25,098 bases of DNA from a virus, in IMG/VR virus record IMGVR_UViG_3300010938_000103, positions 1-25,098 of that record, one strand, 5' to 3'. Of the stretch, positions 7,497 to 14,835 are shown piece by piece. Each line of letters opens with the position of its first letter. The stretch's first letter is position 1. A program made the position numbers and the translations under genes. The notes under the pieces are model-generated. The model searched no databases, was not told the DNA's origin, and was given only the letters and a program-made list of their open reading frames with translations.

Positions 7497-7991
7497 CTAC
7501 TCATGCAGCGGCGGAATCGCCGCACCATACTGGTACGGATTGTCGCGGTCATGATCGTAGACCGCTTCCACCAGAAGCGCAACCCCCGCTTCGCCTTCGG
7601 CCCAGTCCGGGGCCTCTGCCTCGTACGTTCGCATTTCCACGGCCAGGCGGATCCCGGTGGTCTGTTCACGCAACTGCCAGTTACGGCTCAACGCGAATTG
7701 GATCGTGGCTATCAAGGAACTGGCCACGCTCCCCACACTCGCGCCGGTCTCGTCCGCTGCGCGGATCACTGGCATGATCCATACGCGCAGAGTCTTTGTA
7801 GTGGTTCCCGGAACTCCGATCGCGCCTTCTGTGCCGCTTTCAGCGTCTTCGGCCAGGAGTACATCTCCGTCGCGAAACGCCAGGTCGCCGCGGTCGTGCC
7901 AACGGATGACCGAACCGGAAACGAACGGCGCAAGCTCGGCGGCGATTTGCCGCACGATCCGTTCGCGTATGCTTACCGGCGCTGGCATCAT
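7497..7991 (-). CDS. gpU-like tail terminator
   Basis: A 164-aa alpha/beta protein that starts with IRERIVRQIAAELAPF and ends with a strand plus YDHDRDNPYQYG. This resembles the Y.H...DPY ending common in phage tail terminator proteins (lambda U, minor tail protein U families). Such proteins cap the growing tail tube and form the interface to the head connector. The start at 7991 overlaps the upstream gpZ-like gene by ATGA. Gene order Z-U-V is exactly that of lambda, which strongly supports the call. Confidence 0.75.
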   Translation of the reverse strand: MMPAPVSIRERIVRQIAAELAPFVSGSVIRWHDRGDLAFRDGDVLLAEDAESGTEGAIGVPGTTTKTLRVWIMPVIRAADETGASVGSVASSLIATIQFALSRNWQLREQTTGIRLAVEMRTYEAEAPDWAEGEAGVALLVEAVYDHDRDNPYQYGAAIPPLHE

Positions 7992-8545
7992 TCACCTCTG
8001 GTGTCAGGTCGGATCCGCGAAAGTTCATGATTCAAGCGATCGCGGACGGTCCGCGTGACATCTACCTGGAGCCGCGCGATCTCCGGCATGCGCTGAGCCA
8101 TCTCGGCCAAACTTGGACCAGTAATCATCATGAGCGGATAACGTTTGCGCCCTTTCCGTTTTAAAGCAATGCGAACACCTCTGGGAACCTGGATGAACCC
8201 ACTTGGTTCCCTGATTGTCTGATTCAGCACGCGAAATGTGACGCCTTTCTCCTTTGTCCAGTGCAGGCTTCTGAACCAGTGTGCCGGAATGGCTTTACCT
8301 GAAAGTGTCAGCGTGGCTAGCAGGTTTTCAACTGTAGCACGTTGCTGCTTCAGCCTTTTCCGTATGCGACCGGAGCGAATGCCGGTCTTATGGCTGAAGA
8401 TACGGCCGACGGAAGTCCGCGCCTTGTCCAGACCGCGATTCAAGGCACGAACTGCAGCACGCAGCGCATGCTGAGGATAAAGGCGAAGGCTTTTTTCTAG
8501 TCGCGCCTTAGAATCATCGTCGATTTTTGCGATGATCGCAATCAC
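7988..8545 (-). CDS. gpZ-like minor tail protein
   Basis: A 185-aa basic protein resembling the Minor_tail_Z family. Features: an N-terminal helix, ALNRGLDKARTSVGRIF followed by KTGIRSGRIRKRLK, then a beta-rich middle and the FIQVPRGVRIALKRKGRKRYPL segment. It ends in a helix with a DVTRTVRDRLNHEL pattern, typical of gpZ and related head-tail joining proteins. Lambda Z is needed to connect the tail terminator to the head and for DNA ejection. The GTG start at 8545 overlaps the upstream stop as GTGA. It is followed by the gpU-like gene as in lambda. Confidence 0.8.
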   Translation of the reverse strand: MIAIIAKIDDDSKARLEKSLRLYPQHALRAAVRALNRGLDKARTSVGRIFSHKTGIRSGRIRKRLKQQRATVENLLATLTLSGKAIPAHWFRSLHWTKEKGVTFRVLNQTIREPSGFIQVPRGVRIALKRKGRKRYPLMMITGPSLAEMAQRMPEIARLQVDVTRTVRDRLNHELSRIRPDTRGE

Positions 8546-8955
8546 GTTAATGCCTTCTCACTTGCCATAATGGATAGGCGCAACTTATCGGCCGCTGTAC
8601 TCCAGCCGATGATCGTCAGATAGTTGCCGACTACGAGATCGGCCGCATCCATGCATTTGCCGGATGTGGAAGATAGCACGAGCAGCCTTCCGATGCTCGC
8701 GAAGGTCCCAGGTTGCACGGTCACTTCTATACCGGTAGTATAAAGTACCGGTTGTCCGGCTGCAGCCGAATTCAAACAGATTCCCGCGGTCTTAGATTGA
8801 GCTATGCTGGAGTTGACCGATTTCTTGACCTTGTTCGAGTCGGTCGCGTCTTGATACACCAAATCTCCAGCGTTTATATTCTCGCCTGCAACCGCAACCA
8901 GAGTAATTGCGCCGGCCGAAATAACACTGCTAGGAGTAAAAGCATAAGTTGCCAC
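8542..8955 (-). CDS. DUF2190-like or capsid-cement-type protein
   Basis: A 137-aa beta-rich protein with a GTG start at 8955 behind an AGGAGCG ribosome binding site. Its central pattern (AGENINAGDLVYQD, then AGICLNSAAAGQPVLYTTGIEVTVQPG) is that of DUF2190 or head-fibre/cement proteins, in which a GxxVxAGxxV strand pair precedes a G(I/V)xxxxAAxGxxVxVxxxG turn. A second protein of this general type lies next to the capsid gene at 13054..13461. It could be an extra capsid decoration or a tail surface protein, as it stands directly before gpZ. Family assignment is from the visible pattern only. Confidence 0.65.
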   Translation of the reverse strand: MATYAFTPSSVISAGAITLVAVAGENINAGDLVYQDATDSNKVKKSVNSSIAQSKTAGICLNSAAAGQPVLYTTGIEVTVQPGTFASIGRLLVLSSTSGKCMDAADLVVGNYLTIIGWSTAADKLRLSIMASEKALT

Positions 8956-9013
8956 AGCCGCTCCTTTTGTAACACAGCGTTAATAGCTGCGGAATAATTC
9001 AAAGGCATAATCA

Positions 9014-9238
9014 TCAGTTCTCTTTTGCGAGTAGCCTATCTACTTTGTGTTCTATACGTTCCAATGCACGTTCTAAGGCGCTAGAACGGGATTCAACTAC
9101 TGCCAGCCTAGCGGCATGTGCTGTCAGCATCGCTCCGCCCCAACCACTGATGATCAGCAACAGCGACAGTAGTATACCCGTAAGCCAGGCTTGTATCTTG
9201 TTTGTATTGCCGTCGGACGGCGGCGGGTCAATCTGCAT
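9014..9238 (-). CDS. small membrane protein with coiled coil (XhlA/holin-accessory type)
   Basis: A 74-aa protein with a polar N-terminus, one hydrophobic span at about 18-42 and a heptad-patterned helix at about 46-72 (VVESRSSALERALERIEHKVDRLL). This is the architecture, in a different order, of small phage membrane proteins such as XhlA-like or i-spanin-like components. The start overlaps the end of the HAF gene. A lysis-related role (holin, antiholin or inner-membrane spanin subunit) is plausible because two lipoproteins lie nearby, but the sequence alone cannot decide. The gap 8956..9013 contains only the ribosome binding site of the next gene. Confidence 0.6.
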   Translation of the reverse strand: MQIDPPPSDGNTNKIQAWLTGILLSLLLIISGWGGAMLTAHAARLAVVESRSSALERALERIEHKVDRLLAKEN

Positions 9239-10259
9239 GCTTGTCCTTCCGTGAGGCCGCCTGCTCGGCGAGCGGCACCAGCACGTAGCCGCGCACTTCG
9301 CCGTTCAGCCATCCCCAGCCAGTAATGCGGCCGGTATCATCAACATCATGCGCGATGACAAGATGCCATTCCGGCGCATCCGTGAGCAACGTCAGCGCAC
9401 GCATGCCGCCGGCGCGCGACCAGATGAATGCCTTTCCAGTCCAGGGATCATTGGCCGAAGCGCCGACAACCTCTCCGTCAGAATTCACGCCGAGCGCCCA
9501 AGAGTGCATCATCCCCGGCAGCGTGCCGAGCAGGATCGGTTCCGCGCGTTCTCCGGCCGGCCATAGCACGGCTTGCCAGGGAACGAAGTTGCCTCGGCCC
9601 AGCGCTATGCGCCCGACTATCAGGCCACTATCACTGATGGCCGAAGCAACTGACTCGCCCTGGAAAGTTGCTGGCTGCGGCAGCAGCACAAGCGCTCCTT
9701 CCTGAGTCCACAGGCAGGCCCGCGCGCGGCCATCCCAGGGCGGCTTTGGATCATTGACGAAGCCGACCGCGATGCCGTGCGCATTGATTTCCTGCGCTGT
9801 GTTTACATTGCCGCCCAGATCAGGCAGAAACAAAGGCTGCAATCGATAGTCGTCCCAGCGCACGGCATAGAGAATCTGCGCAGCGTCGTTCCATGCTTCT
9901 CCTGCCAGCATGCCAGAGGCAGAAACAGAAAGCGGCGCGAAACCAATCCCCGGCAGGCTCTCAAGCCATTCGCACCGTTCTCCAGTCTGTGCCCAGGCCA
10001 TTCGCAGTTCGTTCAGATTATGCCCGACGATTGTACCATCCGCGGCCACGTCTCGCGCCACGCCATATGGGCCGCAGGCCTCGGCCAGCAGCTCGCCGGT
10101 ATGTGCATTCCAGGTCGCCGGCGCATCGCCCACAGAGCCTGCGACGAGATCGCGGCAGATCGACAAGGGAAAGGCGTTCGTGCCATCCAGCGCGACGAGG
10201 TGGTAGCGTGGTGTGCTCTGCACAATCACGACGAAAAAAAGCAGAAGCCAACAGACCAT
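9228..10259 (-). CDS. HAF-repeat beta-propeller protein, probably exported
   Basis: A 343-aa protein with a hydrophobic N-terminal segment (residues 2-15) that looks like a signal peptide or anchor. The rest is about six to seven imperfect repeats of the HAF family, with motifs such as A.dVaaDGTIVGhN, AqEINAHGIAVGF, ASAISDSGLIVG, ALGVNSDGEVVGAS and AHDVDDTGRITGWG. Each is followed by an aflW...G segment (ACLWTQEG, AVLWPAGE, AFIWSRAGG). HAF repeats are found in extracellular bacterial proteins of unknown role. Its presence inside a phage structural operon, between lipoprotein genes and tail genes, is unusual. It may be a lysogenic-conversion or cell-surface protein rather than a virion part. 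It is separated from the preceding gene by one base. Confidence 0.75.
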   Translation of the reverse strand: MVCWLLLFFVVIVQSTPRYHLVALDGTNAFPLSICRDLVAGSVGDAPATWNAHTGELLAEACGPYGVARDVAADGTIVGHNLNELRMAWAQTGERCEWLESLPGIGFAPLSVSASGMLAGEAWNDAAQILYAVRWDDYRLQPLFLPDLGGNVNTAQEINAHGIAVGFVNDPKPPWDGRARACLWTQEGALVLLPQPATFQGESVASAISDSGLIVGRIALGRGNFVPWQAVLWPAGERAEPILLGTLPGMMHSWALGVNSDGEVVGASANDPWTGKAFIWSRAGGMRALTLLTDAPEWHLVIAHDVDDTGRITGWGWLNGEVRGYVLVPLAEQAASRKDKHAD

Positions 10260-10260
10260 G

Positions 10261-10557
10261 TTATTGCCTTCGTCTTCCGTTCTGCCTAATTCTAGTCATT
10301 TCCCGTATATGACTAAACCAGAGCATCAAGACCATCAGCAGTACTTGTCCGATCGGCACGGCCGTGGTATACGTATACTCAATGCCCTTCCAGCCGCTGG
10401 CGTCGAACTGGGCGGACACGTTGCCCTGCCCGGATTGTTGCGAAATAGGGCCGGAGAGTGCTTCCGTGGGCGTCCGACCGACGGATTGTCGCGCTGCCAC
10501 GGTCGCGCAGCCGGGCAATGCCATGGCAATCGCTACGATTAGAATCAACCGCGGCAT
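10261..10557 (-). CDS. lipoprotein with C-terminal membrane span, u-spanin-like
   Basis: A 98-aa protein. Residues 1-16 form a short signal ending in LPGC (Cys17), a lipobox with an unusual Pro at -2. About 50 polar, Gly/Ser/Thr-rich residues follow, then a hydrophobic span at about 67-82 (IGQVLLMVLMLWF) and a basic C-terminus. An outer-membrane lipoprotein with a C-terminal inner-membrane anchor is the architecture of unimolecular spanins such as T1 gp11, which fuse the two membranes at lysis. This is inferred from topology only, and the periplasmic part is short. The start overlaps the preceding 66-aa gene by 13 bases. Confidence 0.6.
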   Translation of the reverse strand: MPRLILIVAIAMALPGCATVAARQSVGRTPTEALSGPISQQSGQGNVSAQFDASGWKGIEYTYTTAVPIGQVLLMVLMLWFSHIREMTRIRQNGRRRQ

Positions 10558-10745
10558 GAAGCGCCTCTTACTGAGCGACGTTGCGAACTTCGGCGGATCG
10601 CATCGCGGATGACCTCGTCGGGATACTGGCTCAGCAGATGCAAGGCGATTGACAGAACTTCTTTTACCTGAGCAATCGAAAGATTAACCCTCCCACCTTC
10701 CTGCTGTACAATTTGCTGGGCCAACCTGTGCAGGTTGATTTTCAT
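10545..10745 (-). CDS. small helical phage protein
   Basis: A 66-aa protein starting at an ATGA overlap with the lipoprotein gene. It has a conserved-looking helical body (QQIVQQEGGRVNLSIAQVKEVLSIALHLLSQYPDEVIRDAI), then a basic, Ser/Arg-rich tail. Short proteins with a 'VNLS..qvKEvL...l..Y.deev' pattern are common beside lysis genes in phages, but their function is unknown. No membrane span or signal. It is translationally coupled on both sides, supporting expression. Confidence 0.65.
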   Translation of the reverse strand: MKINLHRLAQQIVQQEGGRVNLSIAQVKEVLSIALHLLSQYPDEVIRDAIRRSSQRRSVRGASCRG

Positions 10746-11095
10746 TGCAATTTTTTCTCTTGAGCATCAACTTGTGACTTGCCTTCACTACTGACGCTAG
10801 AGACTTGAAGCTGACCGGCAACGCCCTCTACACCTACAGATGCCCTGCCTTCAATGCCGACCACCCATTTACCCTCAAAAGTAATGACGTAGGACGGATT
10901 GATGCCGTGAGCACCGGCCTGAATCGCCAGCGACTCGACGCCTCGCGACAGGCCTTCGCGCACGGCCGGTAGAACTACTTCATCCGCCAGCTTGTCCACG
11001 AACGCCTCGATCGGCGGACGGGGATTCAGGGAAGCGCAACCAGAAACAATGACTAGCAGCAAAGCGCAAATAGCCGCAATCATTCTATTCTTCAT
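10742..11095 (-). CDS. phage lipoprotein
   Basis: A 117-aa protein with a classical lipoprotein signal (MKNRM, hydrophobic core, VSGC with Cys20) followed by a helical segment (FVDKLADEVVLPAVREGLSRGVESL) and a Gly/Val-rich beta segment. The ATG at 11095 has an AGGAG box five bases upstream. It heads the accessory block between the head-tail connector and the tail genes. It may be an outer-membrane spanin subunit, a superinfection-exclusion lipoprotein or a generic envelope protein; the length is greater than a typical Rz1. Confidence 0.65.
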   Translation of the reverse strand: MKNRMIAAICALLLVIVSGCASLNPRPPIEAFVDKLADEVVLPAVREGLSRGVESLAIQAGAHGINPSYVITFEGKWVVGIEGRASVGVEGVAGQLQVSSVSSEGKSQVDAQEKKLQ

Positions 11096-11104
11096 AGCAG
11101 CTCC

Positions 11105-11437
11105 TCAGTTCAAAGCCAGACGCCACATGCTTCCATCTGATCCGAGTATACGGACGACCTGATAGACAGTTTCCGCTACATCGCCTGGTAGGCGCCGCAG
11201 TGACACACTATCGGCGTGCACCCCCACGCGCGGCACGTCTTCGCGGGAGATGTACAGCTCTATCGCGTATTCGAGCTTCTGCGAAAGTGGTCCGCGTGGT
11301 TCCATCGGGCGCCGACGAACTACGGCCCGCACACTCCGGCCCTGCTGCCCGGAGGGAGTGTAAGTAATCCATTCACCGAAGGTGTGCAACCAAGGGCGCA
11401 CACTAAACATAGCAGTCATGCTATCGATCTGGTTCAT
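11105..11437 (-). CDS. head-tail joining protein (gpFII-like position)
   Basis: A 110-aa beta-rich protein. It begins with a short polar segment followed by EWITYTPSGQQGRSVRAVVRR, and ends with VYQVVRILGSDGSMWRLAL. This 'G..v.Y.p.G...r.i.avv.R...v.rIl..D.gmW.L' outline is that of phage head-tail stopper or gpFII-like proteins. They complete the connector after DNA packaging so that the preformed tail can join. It lies two genes after the capsid protein, where lambda FII is found. It starts one base after the preceding stop, with no clear ribosome binding site, so translation is probably by reinitiation. Confidence 0.7.
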   Translation of the reverse strand: MNQIDSMTAMFSVRPWLHTFGEWITYTPSGQQGRSVRAVVRRRPMEPRGPLSQKLEYAIELYISREDVPRVGVHADSVSLRRLPGDVAETVYQVVRILGSDGSMWRLALN

Positions 11438-11438
11438 A

Positions 11439-11966
11439 TTATACTGCTGTGATAGTCGCTCCGGCCGCCAGGCGACGGAACTTGATCCTTACGTCGATTG
11501 TGCCGCTGCCCGTGCCATTGCTAACAGTCATTTTCGCCATCAGCTTCCGGCCGATTTCCAGCACACAGGGGCTCTTGACCGTCGCTGCGCTGAGATTGAG
11601 TGTAACATTGGCACCCAGCGAGGATACGGCGTGAGAAAGGATGGTGGGGGCCCCCTTGCTGTTATCGCTCGTGATCAGGAAGTTCGTTCCGCCAGCGAGT
11701 CCGGTACTGTCAGTCTGAAGGATAATGTCTTCGATCACCAACTCACCGCCCTGCGATGTGTTGGTAATATCTACTCCACCAATTGTAATTTCATTGCTGG
11801 TCAAAGTCTTCTTGATCCAGAACACTCCGCCCACTCCGAGCGCCTGCTGGAGCGCCTCCATGCGCTCCAGCAGGGAACCGGTCAGATTGGCGGTCACATT
11901 AGCAGTAGAAATTAAGTTGTTTCCGCTGTTTCTGCCGAGAATACGGCCGATACTCCGCGCTGTCAT
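11439..11966 (-). CDS. hypothetical virion-region protein (FI position)
   Basis: A 175-aa protein with a good ribosome binding site (AGGAG) before the ATG at 11966. The N-terminus is Asn/Thr-rich with an amphipathic helix (SLLERMEALQQALG). The rest is beta-rich and Ser/Thr/Gly-rich (EITIGGVDITNTSQGGELVI; later VLEIGRKLMAKMTVSNGTGSGTIDVRI), resembling a single jelly-roll or Ig-like decoration domain. It stands between the major capsid gene and the head-tail joining gene, where lambda has FI, but has no visible similarity to FI. A capsid-surface or neck decoration is a reasonable guess. Confidence 0.6.
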   Translation of the reverse strand: MTARSIGRILGRNSGNNLISTANVTANLTGSLLERMEALQQALGVGGVFWIKKTLTSNEITIGGVDITNTSQGGELVIEDIILQTDSTGLAGGTNFLITSDNSKGAPTILSHAVSSLGANVTLNLSAATVKSPCVLEIGRKLMAKMTVSNGTGSGTIDVRIKFRRLAAGATITAV

Positions 11967-11978
11967 AAGTCACTCCTG

Positions 11979-12938
11979 TCACGCCACCTTCATGAGGTGC
12001 GCATACGACGGATCGATGACTTTTTCGTCTACGTGCTGCCGAACGCGATAGACTTCACTTGCGACAGTTTCGTCGCGATACTGTTCCACGCGCACCATCC
12101 CTGGACCAACTTCTTCCCAGAGCAGTGTGCGGCCGACACATGGATACATCAGCAGCGATTCCCCCTGCGGTGCAGCCTTGAGCAACATCACATAGGTGTC
12201 GGACCAGATATTCGACAAGGATGCATTCTGCCCCTCATCAGCTAGATTGACAACCGCCTTGCCGACCAAGACTTCCTCGACCCCGAGCCACTGCGCAAGC
12301 GCCGCCTGAAGAGTATCTTGGCTCGGCACCGCCCCTGAACTGAAGAAGTGGCTGCGAAAGTCGTCATTGTTCAGAAGGTGGTCACGATTCTTAATACTCA
12401 TCAGAATTTTATTCGGCTCTTGACCTGTAAGAAGCCGAATTTTGTTGCGCGCAGCATTAGTCTGTGCAAGCACATCCGTAGCCGGATTACTCCACGGATT
12501 AGCACTGTTATCCGTGAAAAGGTTGCTGCCAGACCAGGTGTTTGTATTAAAGAGTAACTTCGCAATACGGTCTTCCTGCTGACGCAGAATGACTTGTGTT
12601 GCGAACGTCAGGCCGGCCAGAGCCAGATCGAAGTCGTAAGCGTAGCGAGCCAGTTCGGTATCATCGATTGTATGCTCGATCGCATACTCTTTGCAGGCAT
12701 AGGAGTCGTCGGTGACCGCGTAATCTACGCGCCGAAATGCACTCCCGGCGGCCCGCTCGACTTTCTGGTTGCGCAGCCAGTTAGCGCGCAGAATCTTGGG
12801 AAACTTTGCGGCCGGACGCTGGACCGGTGCCAGTGCCAGAGCGCGAATGCCGACAAAATCACGCTGCTCAATAAGATACTCGTAAAAAGCTTCCCCAAGG
12901 TCGGCGCGGGGAACTGCATAACTCTGAAATCGCGGCAT
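11979..12938 (-). CDS. major capsid protein (gpE-like)
   Basis: A 319-aa protein, close in length to lambda E (341). It follows the decoration gene and has a ribosome binding site (GAGGAAG) before the ATG at 12938. An N-terminal arm leads into the KEYAIEHTIDDTELARYAYDFDLALAGLTFATQVILRQQEDRIAKLL region, a spine-helix-like segment typical of this capsid family. It is followed by the A-domain-like block with PNKILMSIKNRDHLL, QWLGVEEVLVGKAV and the C-terminal GMVRVEQYRDE. It would build the HK97-fold shell. The call rests on this pattern and the exact D-E order. Confidence 0.85.
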   Translation of the reverse strand: MPRFQSYAVPRADLGEAFYEYLIEQRDFVGIRALALAPVQRPAAKFPKILRANWLRNQKVERAAGSAFRRVDYAVTDDSYACKEYAIEHTIDDTELARYAYDFDLALAGLTFATQVILRQQEDRIAKLLFNTNTWSGSNLFTDNSANPWSNPATDVLAQTNAARNKIRLLTGQEPNKILMSIKNRDHLLNNDDFRSHFFSSGAVPSQDTLQAALAQWLGVEEVLVGKAVVNLADEGQNASLSNIWSDTYVMLLKAAPQGESLLMYPCVGRTLLWEEVGPGMVRVEQYRDETVASEVYRVRQHVDEKVIDPSYAHLMKVA

Positions 12939-13053
12939 TGTACTTCCTCGGCCGGTCTCGGTCGGCTACACTTCGTCTCGCTTTCCGTTCGAGAGGCGGG
13001 TTGGCGGCGCGAGACTCGCCGCCACGCTGCGCAGGCGTGCCCGCCTCATATTC

Positions 13054-13461
13054 TTATGACGCCGGTTGATTCCAATTATGAACAGCTTCGATGATGCTGT
13101 TATCGCCCGAAGCATCCGCCAGCGCACGGAACCACACCATTCCACCGGTCGGGTTGGTCGGAGTAAACTTGCCGGCGGCCGCATGCGCAAGCCACAGTTT
13201 TGTTCCACCGTCCACCATAGTCACGGGAGAATTAACAGTAATGCGATGCGTACCCGGTGCACCAATCAGTTTGATTCGCAGGTGCTCGTTTGCGGCAACA
13301 TCGTTCTGAGAAATACCCAGAACTTGATCCGTCTTGTTTGTCGCAAGCACCGCATTTCCATTGGTGTCGATACGTACAGCGCGGAACGCCGGGATTGTTT
13401 CGCCAGCCACCAGAGTAATAAATCCGTTGTCGTTCTGACCGCCTTTGTCTGCTAAAGGCAT
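13054..13461 (-). CDS. capsid decoration protein (gpD position, DUF2190-like)
   Basis: A 135-aa protein with a strong AGGAG ribosome binding site before the ATG at 13461. It has the alternating strand pattern FITLVAGETIPAFRAVRID, VLGISQNDVAANEHLRIKLIG of DUF2190 or head-stabilising proteins, and ends in a helix-poor tail. It lies between the protease-scaffold and the major capsid gene, where lambda D is encoded. Such proteins trimerise on the expanded capsid and stabilise it against DNA pressure. The gap to the capsid gene (12939..13053) contains only spacer and ribosome binding site. Confidence 0.7.
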   Translation of the reverse strand: MPLADKGGQNDNGFITLVAGETIPAFRAVRIDTNGNAVLATNKTDQVLGISQNDVAANEHLRIKLIGAPGTHRITVNSPVTMVDGGTKLWLAHAAAGKFTPTNPTGGMVWFRALADASGDNSIIEAVHNWNQPAS

Positions 13462-13476
13462 GTTTTCTCCTTTGGA

Positions 13477-14835
13477 TCAAATTCTGTCCGCTGTGCCGCG
13501 AAGCGGCACTTTATTCTGTCGGTCTAGCCAGGCCTGGTATGCTTCCGAGTTTTCGCGCGCGAGCCGACTGTATGCACTCCGTAGGCTAATACCCTCTCGT
13601 TCACGAATTCGGTGTGCCGCTGCTCGAATGTCGTCAACCACTTCGGCAGCCCTGCTGGCACTAGTTTCATTGAGCGGCCGGCTTCCGGCCGGAGCCCTTC
13701 CGCAGCCTACACTTCTGGCCATCAGTCGCGCTTGCTCGATCGATAGCCCGGCCTCTACACAGCTGAGCAAAAACTCCGCATCAGCTTGCGGCATGGCTGC
13801 CCGCAACTCTGTGATAGTTGCTGCCCGCAAAGGTTTGTCTGTTGCAGCCGGCACTTTCTCTTTCTCTTCCTCTTCTTCCTCCTCCTCCTCTACGTCTTCG
13901 GCCTTCTTGGCCTCTTCCTCGATCTCTTCGTTTTCCAGCTCTTCTTCATTTTCGTACGGCATAATCTCTCCCTTGCCGTCTTTTGCGGCATTCAGTGTTG
14001 TCAAAAAGCGATCCCAGCTGTGCACTTCGTCAATTAAACCATTTTGCTTGGCCTCGTTCGCCGGCCAAATATCACCTGTTGCTAGTGCTTCAATCGCCGC
14101 CGGCGTCATTCTGCGACCACGCGAAACAGCTGCAACGAACTGCGCATGAACTTCATTGACAACCTTCTGCCAGAACGCAAGCACTTCGTCAGTGACCGGA
14201 ACGCCCGGCACTTCGATGCCTTTATACGAAGTGCTACGTACAACCAGCGTCTTTATCCCCTTTTGTTCATAATTTCCACTAGTGTCGTAAATTACAGTGT
14301 AGCATCCAATTGAACCTACCCAGGCCGATCGGCTGGCAGCAATCCTGCTCGCCTGACTAGCCAGCCAGTATGCAGCACTGCAGGCACAGTCTTCGATATA
14401 AGCATGCACCGGCTTGGACCTAGCTGCTGCAGCAATATCGTCTGCAAGGTCAGATACACCAGCTGTGCTTCCGCCGGGCGAGTCAATTCGCAGTGCAATT
14501 GCCTGCACGTCGGGACTGGCGGCTGCTGTTCGCACCTGCCGACGCACATCCACTAATGCACTGCCATCAGCTAATGAAGACCCATACTTTGTCAATTCTC
14601 CGATAATATCTACTACTGAGATTACACCGCGACCTACAATCGGCATGCGCGCTTGTTGTGCCCGCAGAAAACGGCGCCGCCTAATTTTGCGCGCTTGTAT
14701 CGCGCCGGGCAATTGTTCCCTCAAAAGATGCGCCGCTAGATCTACACGCGACAACAGCGCATCAATTACGCGGCCGCTATCGTGCATAGCCCAGACACCG
14801 AAATGCTGGCTTAAGTAGCGCCCACTGCGATTCAT
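13477..14835 (-). CDS. S49-family head maturation protease with acidic scaffold-like tail
   Basis: A 452-aa protein, like lambda C (439 aa). The protease half shows RIDSPGGSTAG at about 117-125, the nucleophile motif CACSAAYW with Ser near 153, and the general-base Lys near 205 in STSYKG; this is the Ser-Lys dyad of SppA-type S49 peptidases. A typical GDIWPANEAKQNGLIDEV region follows. Beyond about residue 290 comes a strongly acidic low-complexity stretch with long Glu runs, and then a helical region to the C-terminus that plausibly serves as the scaffold, as Nu3 does within lambda C. It is coupled to the portal gene by ATGA. It would cleave scaffold and portal or capsid ends during prohead maturation. 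Confidence 0.88.
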   Translation of the reverse strand: MNRSGRYLSQHFGVWAMHDSGRVIDALLSRVDLAAHLLREQLPGAIQARKIRRRRFLRAQQARMPIVGRGVISVVDIIGELTKYGSSLADGSALVDVRRQVRTAAASPDVQAIALRIDSPGGSTAGVSDLADDIAAAARSKPVHAYIEDCACSAAYWLASQASRIAASRSAWVGSIGCYTVIYDTSGNYEQKGIKTLVVRSTSYKGIEVPGVPVTDEVLAFWQKVVNEVHAQFVAAVSRGRRMTPAAIEALATGDIWPANEAKQNGLIDEVHSWDRFLTTLNAAKDGKGEIMPYENEEELENEEIEEEAKKAEDVEEEEEEEEEKEKVPAATDKPLRAATITELRAAMPQADAEFLLSCVEAGLSIEQARLMARSVGCGRAPAGSRPLNETSASRAAEVVDDIRAAAHRIREREGISLRSAYSRLARENSEAYQAWLDRQNKVPLRGTADRI

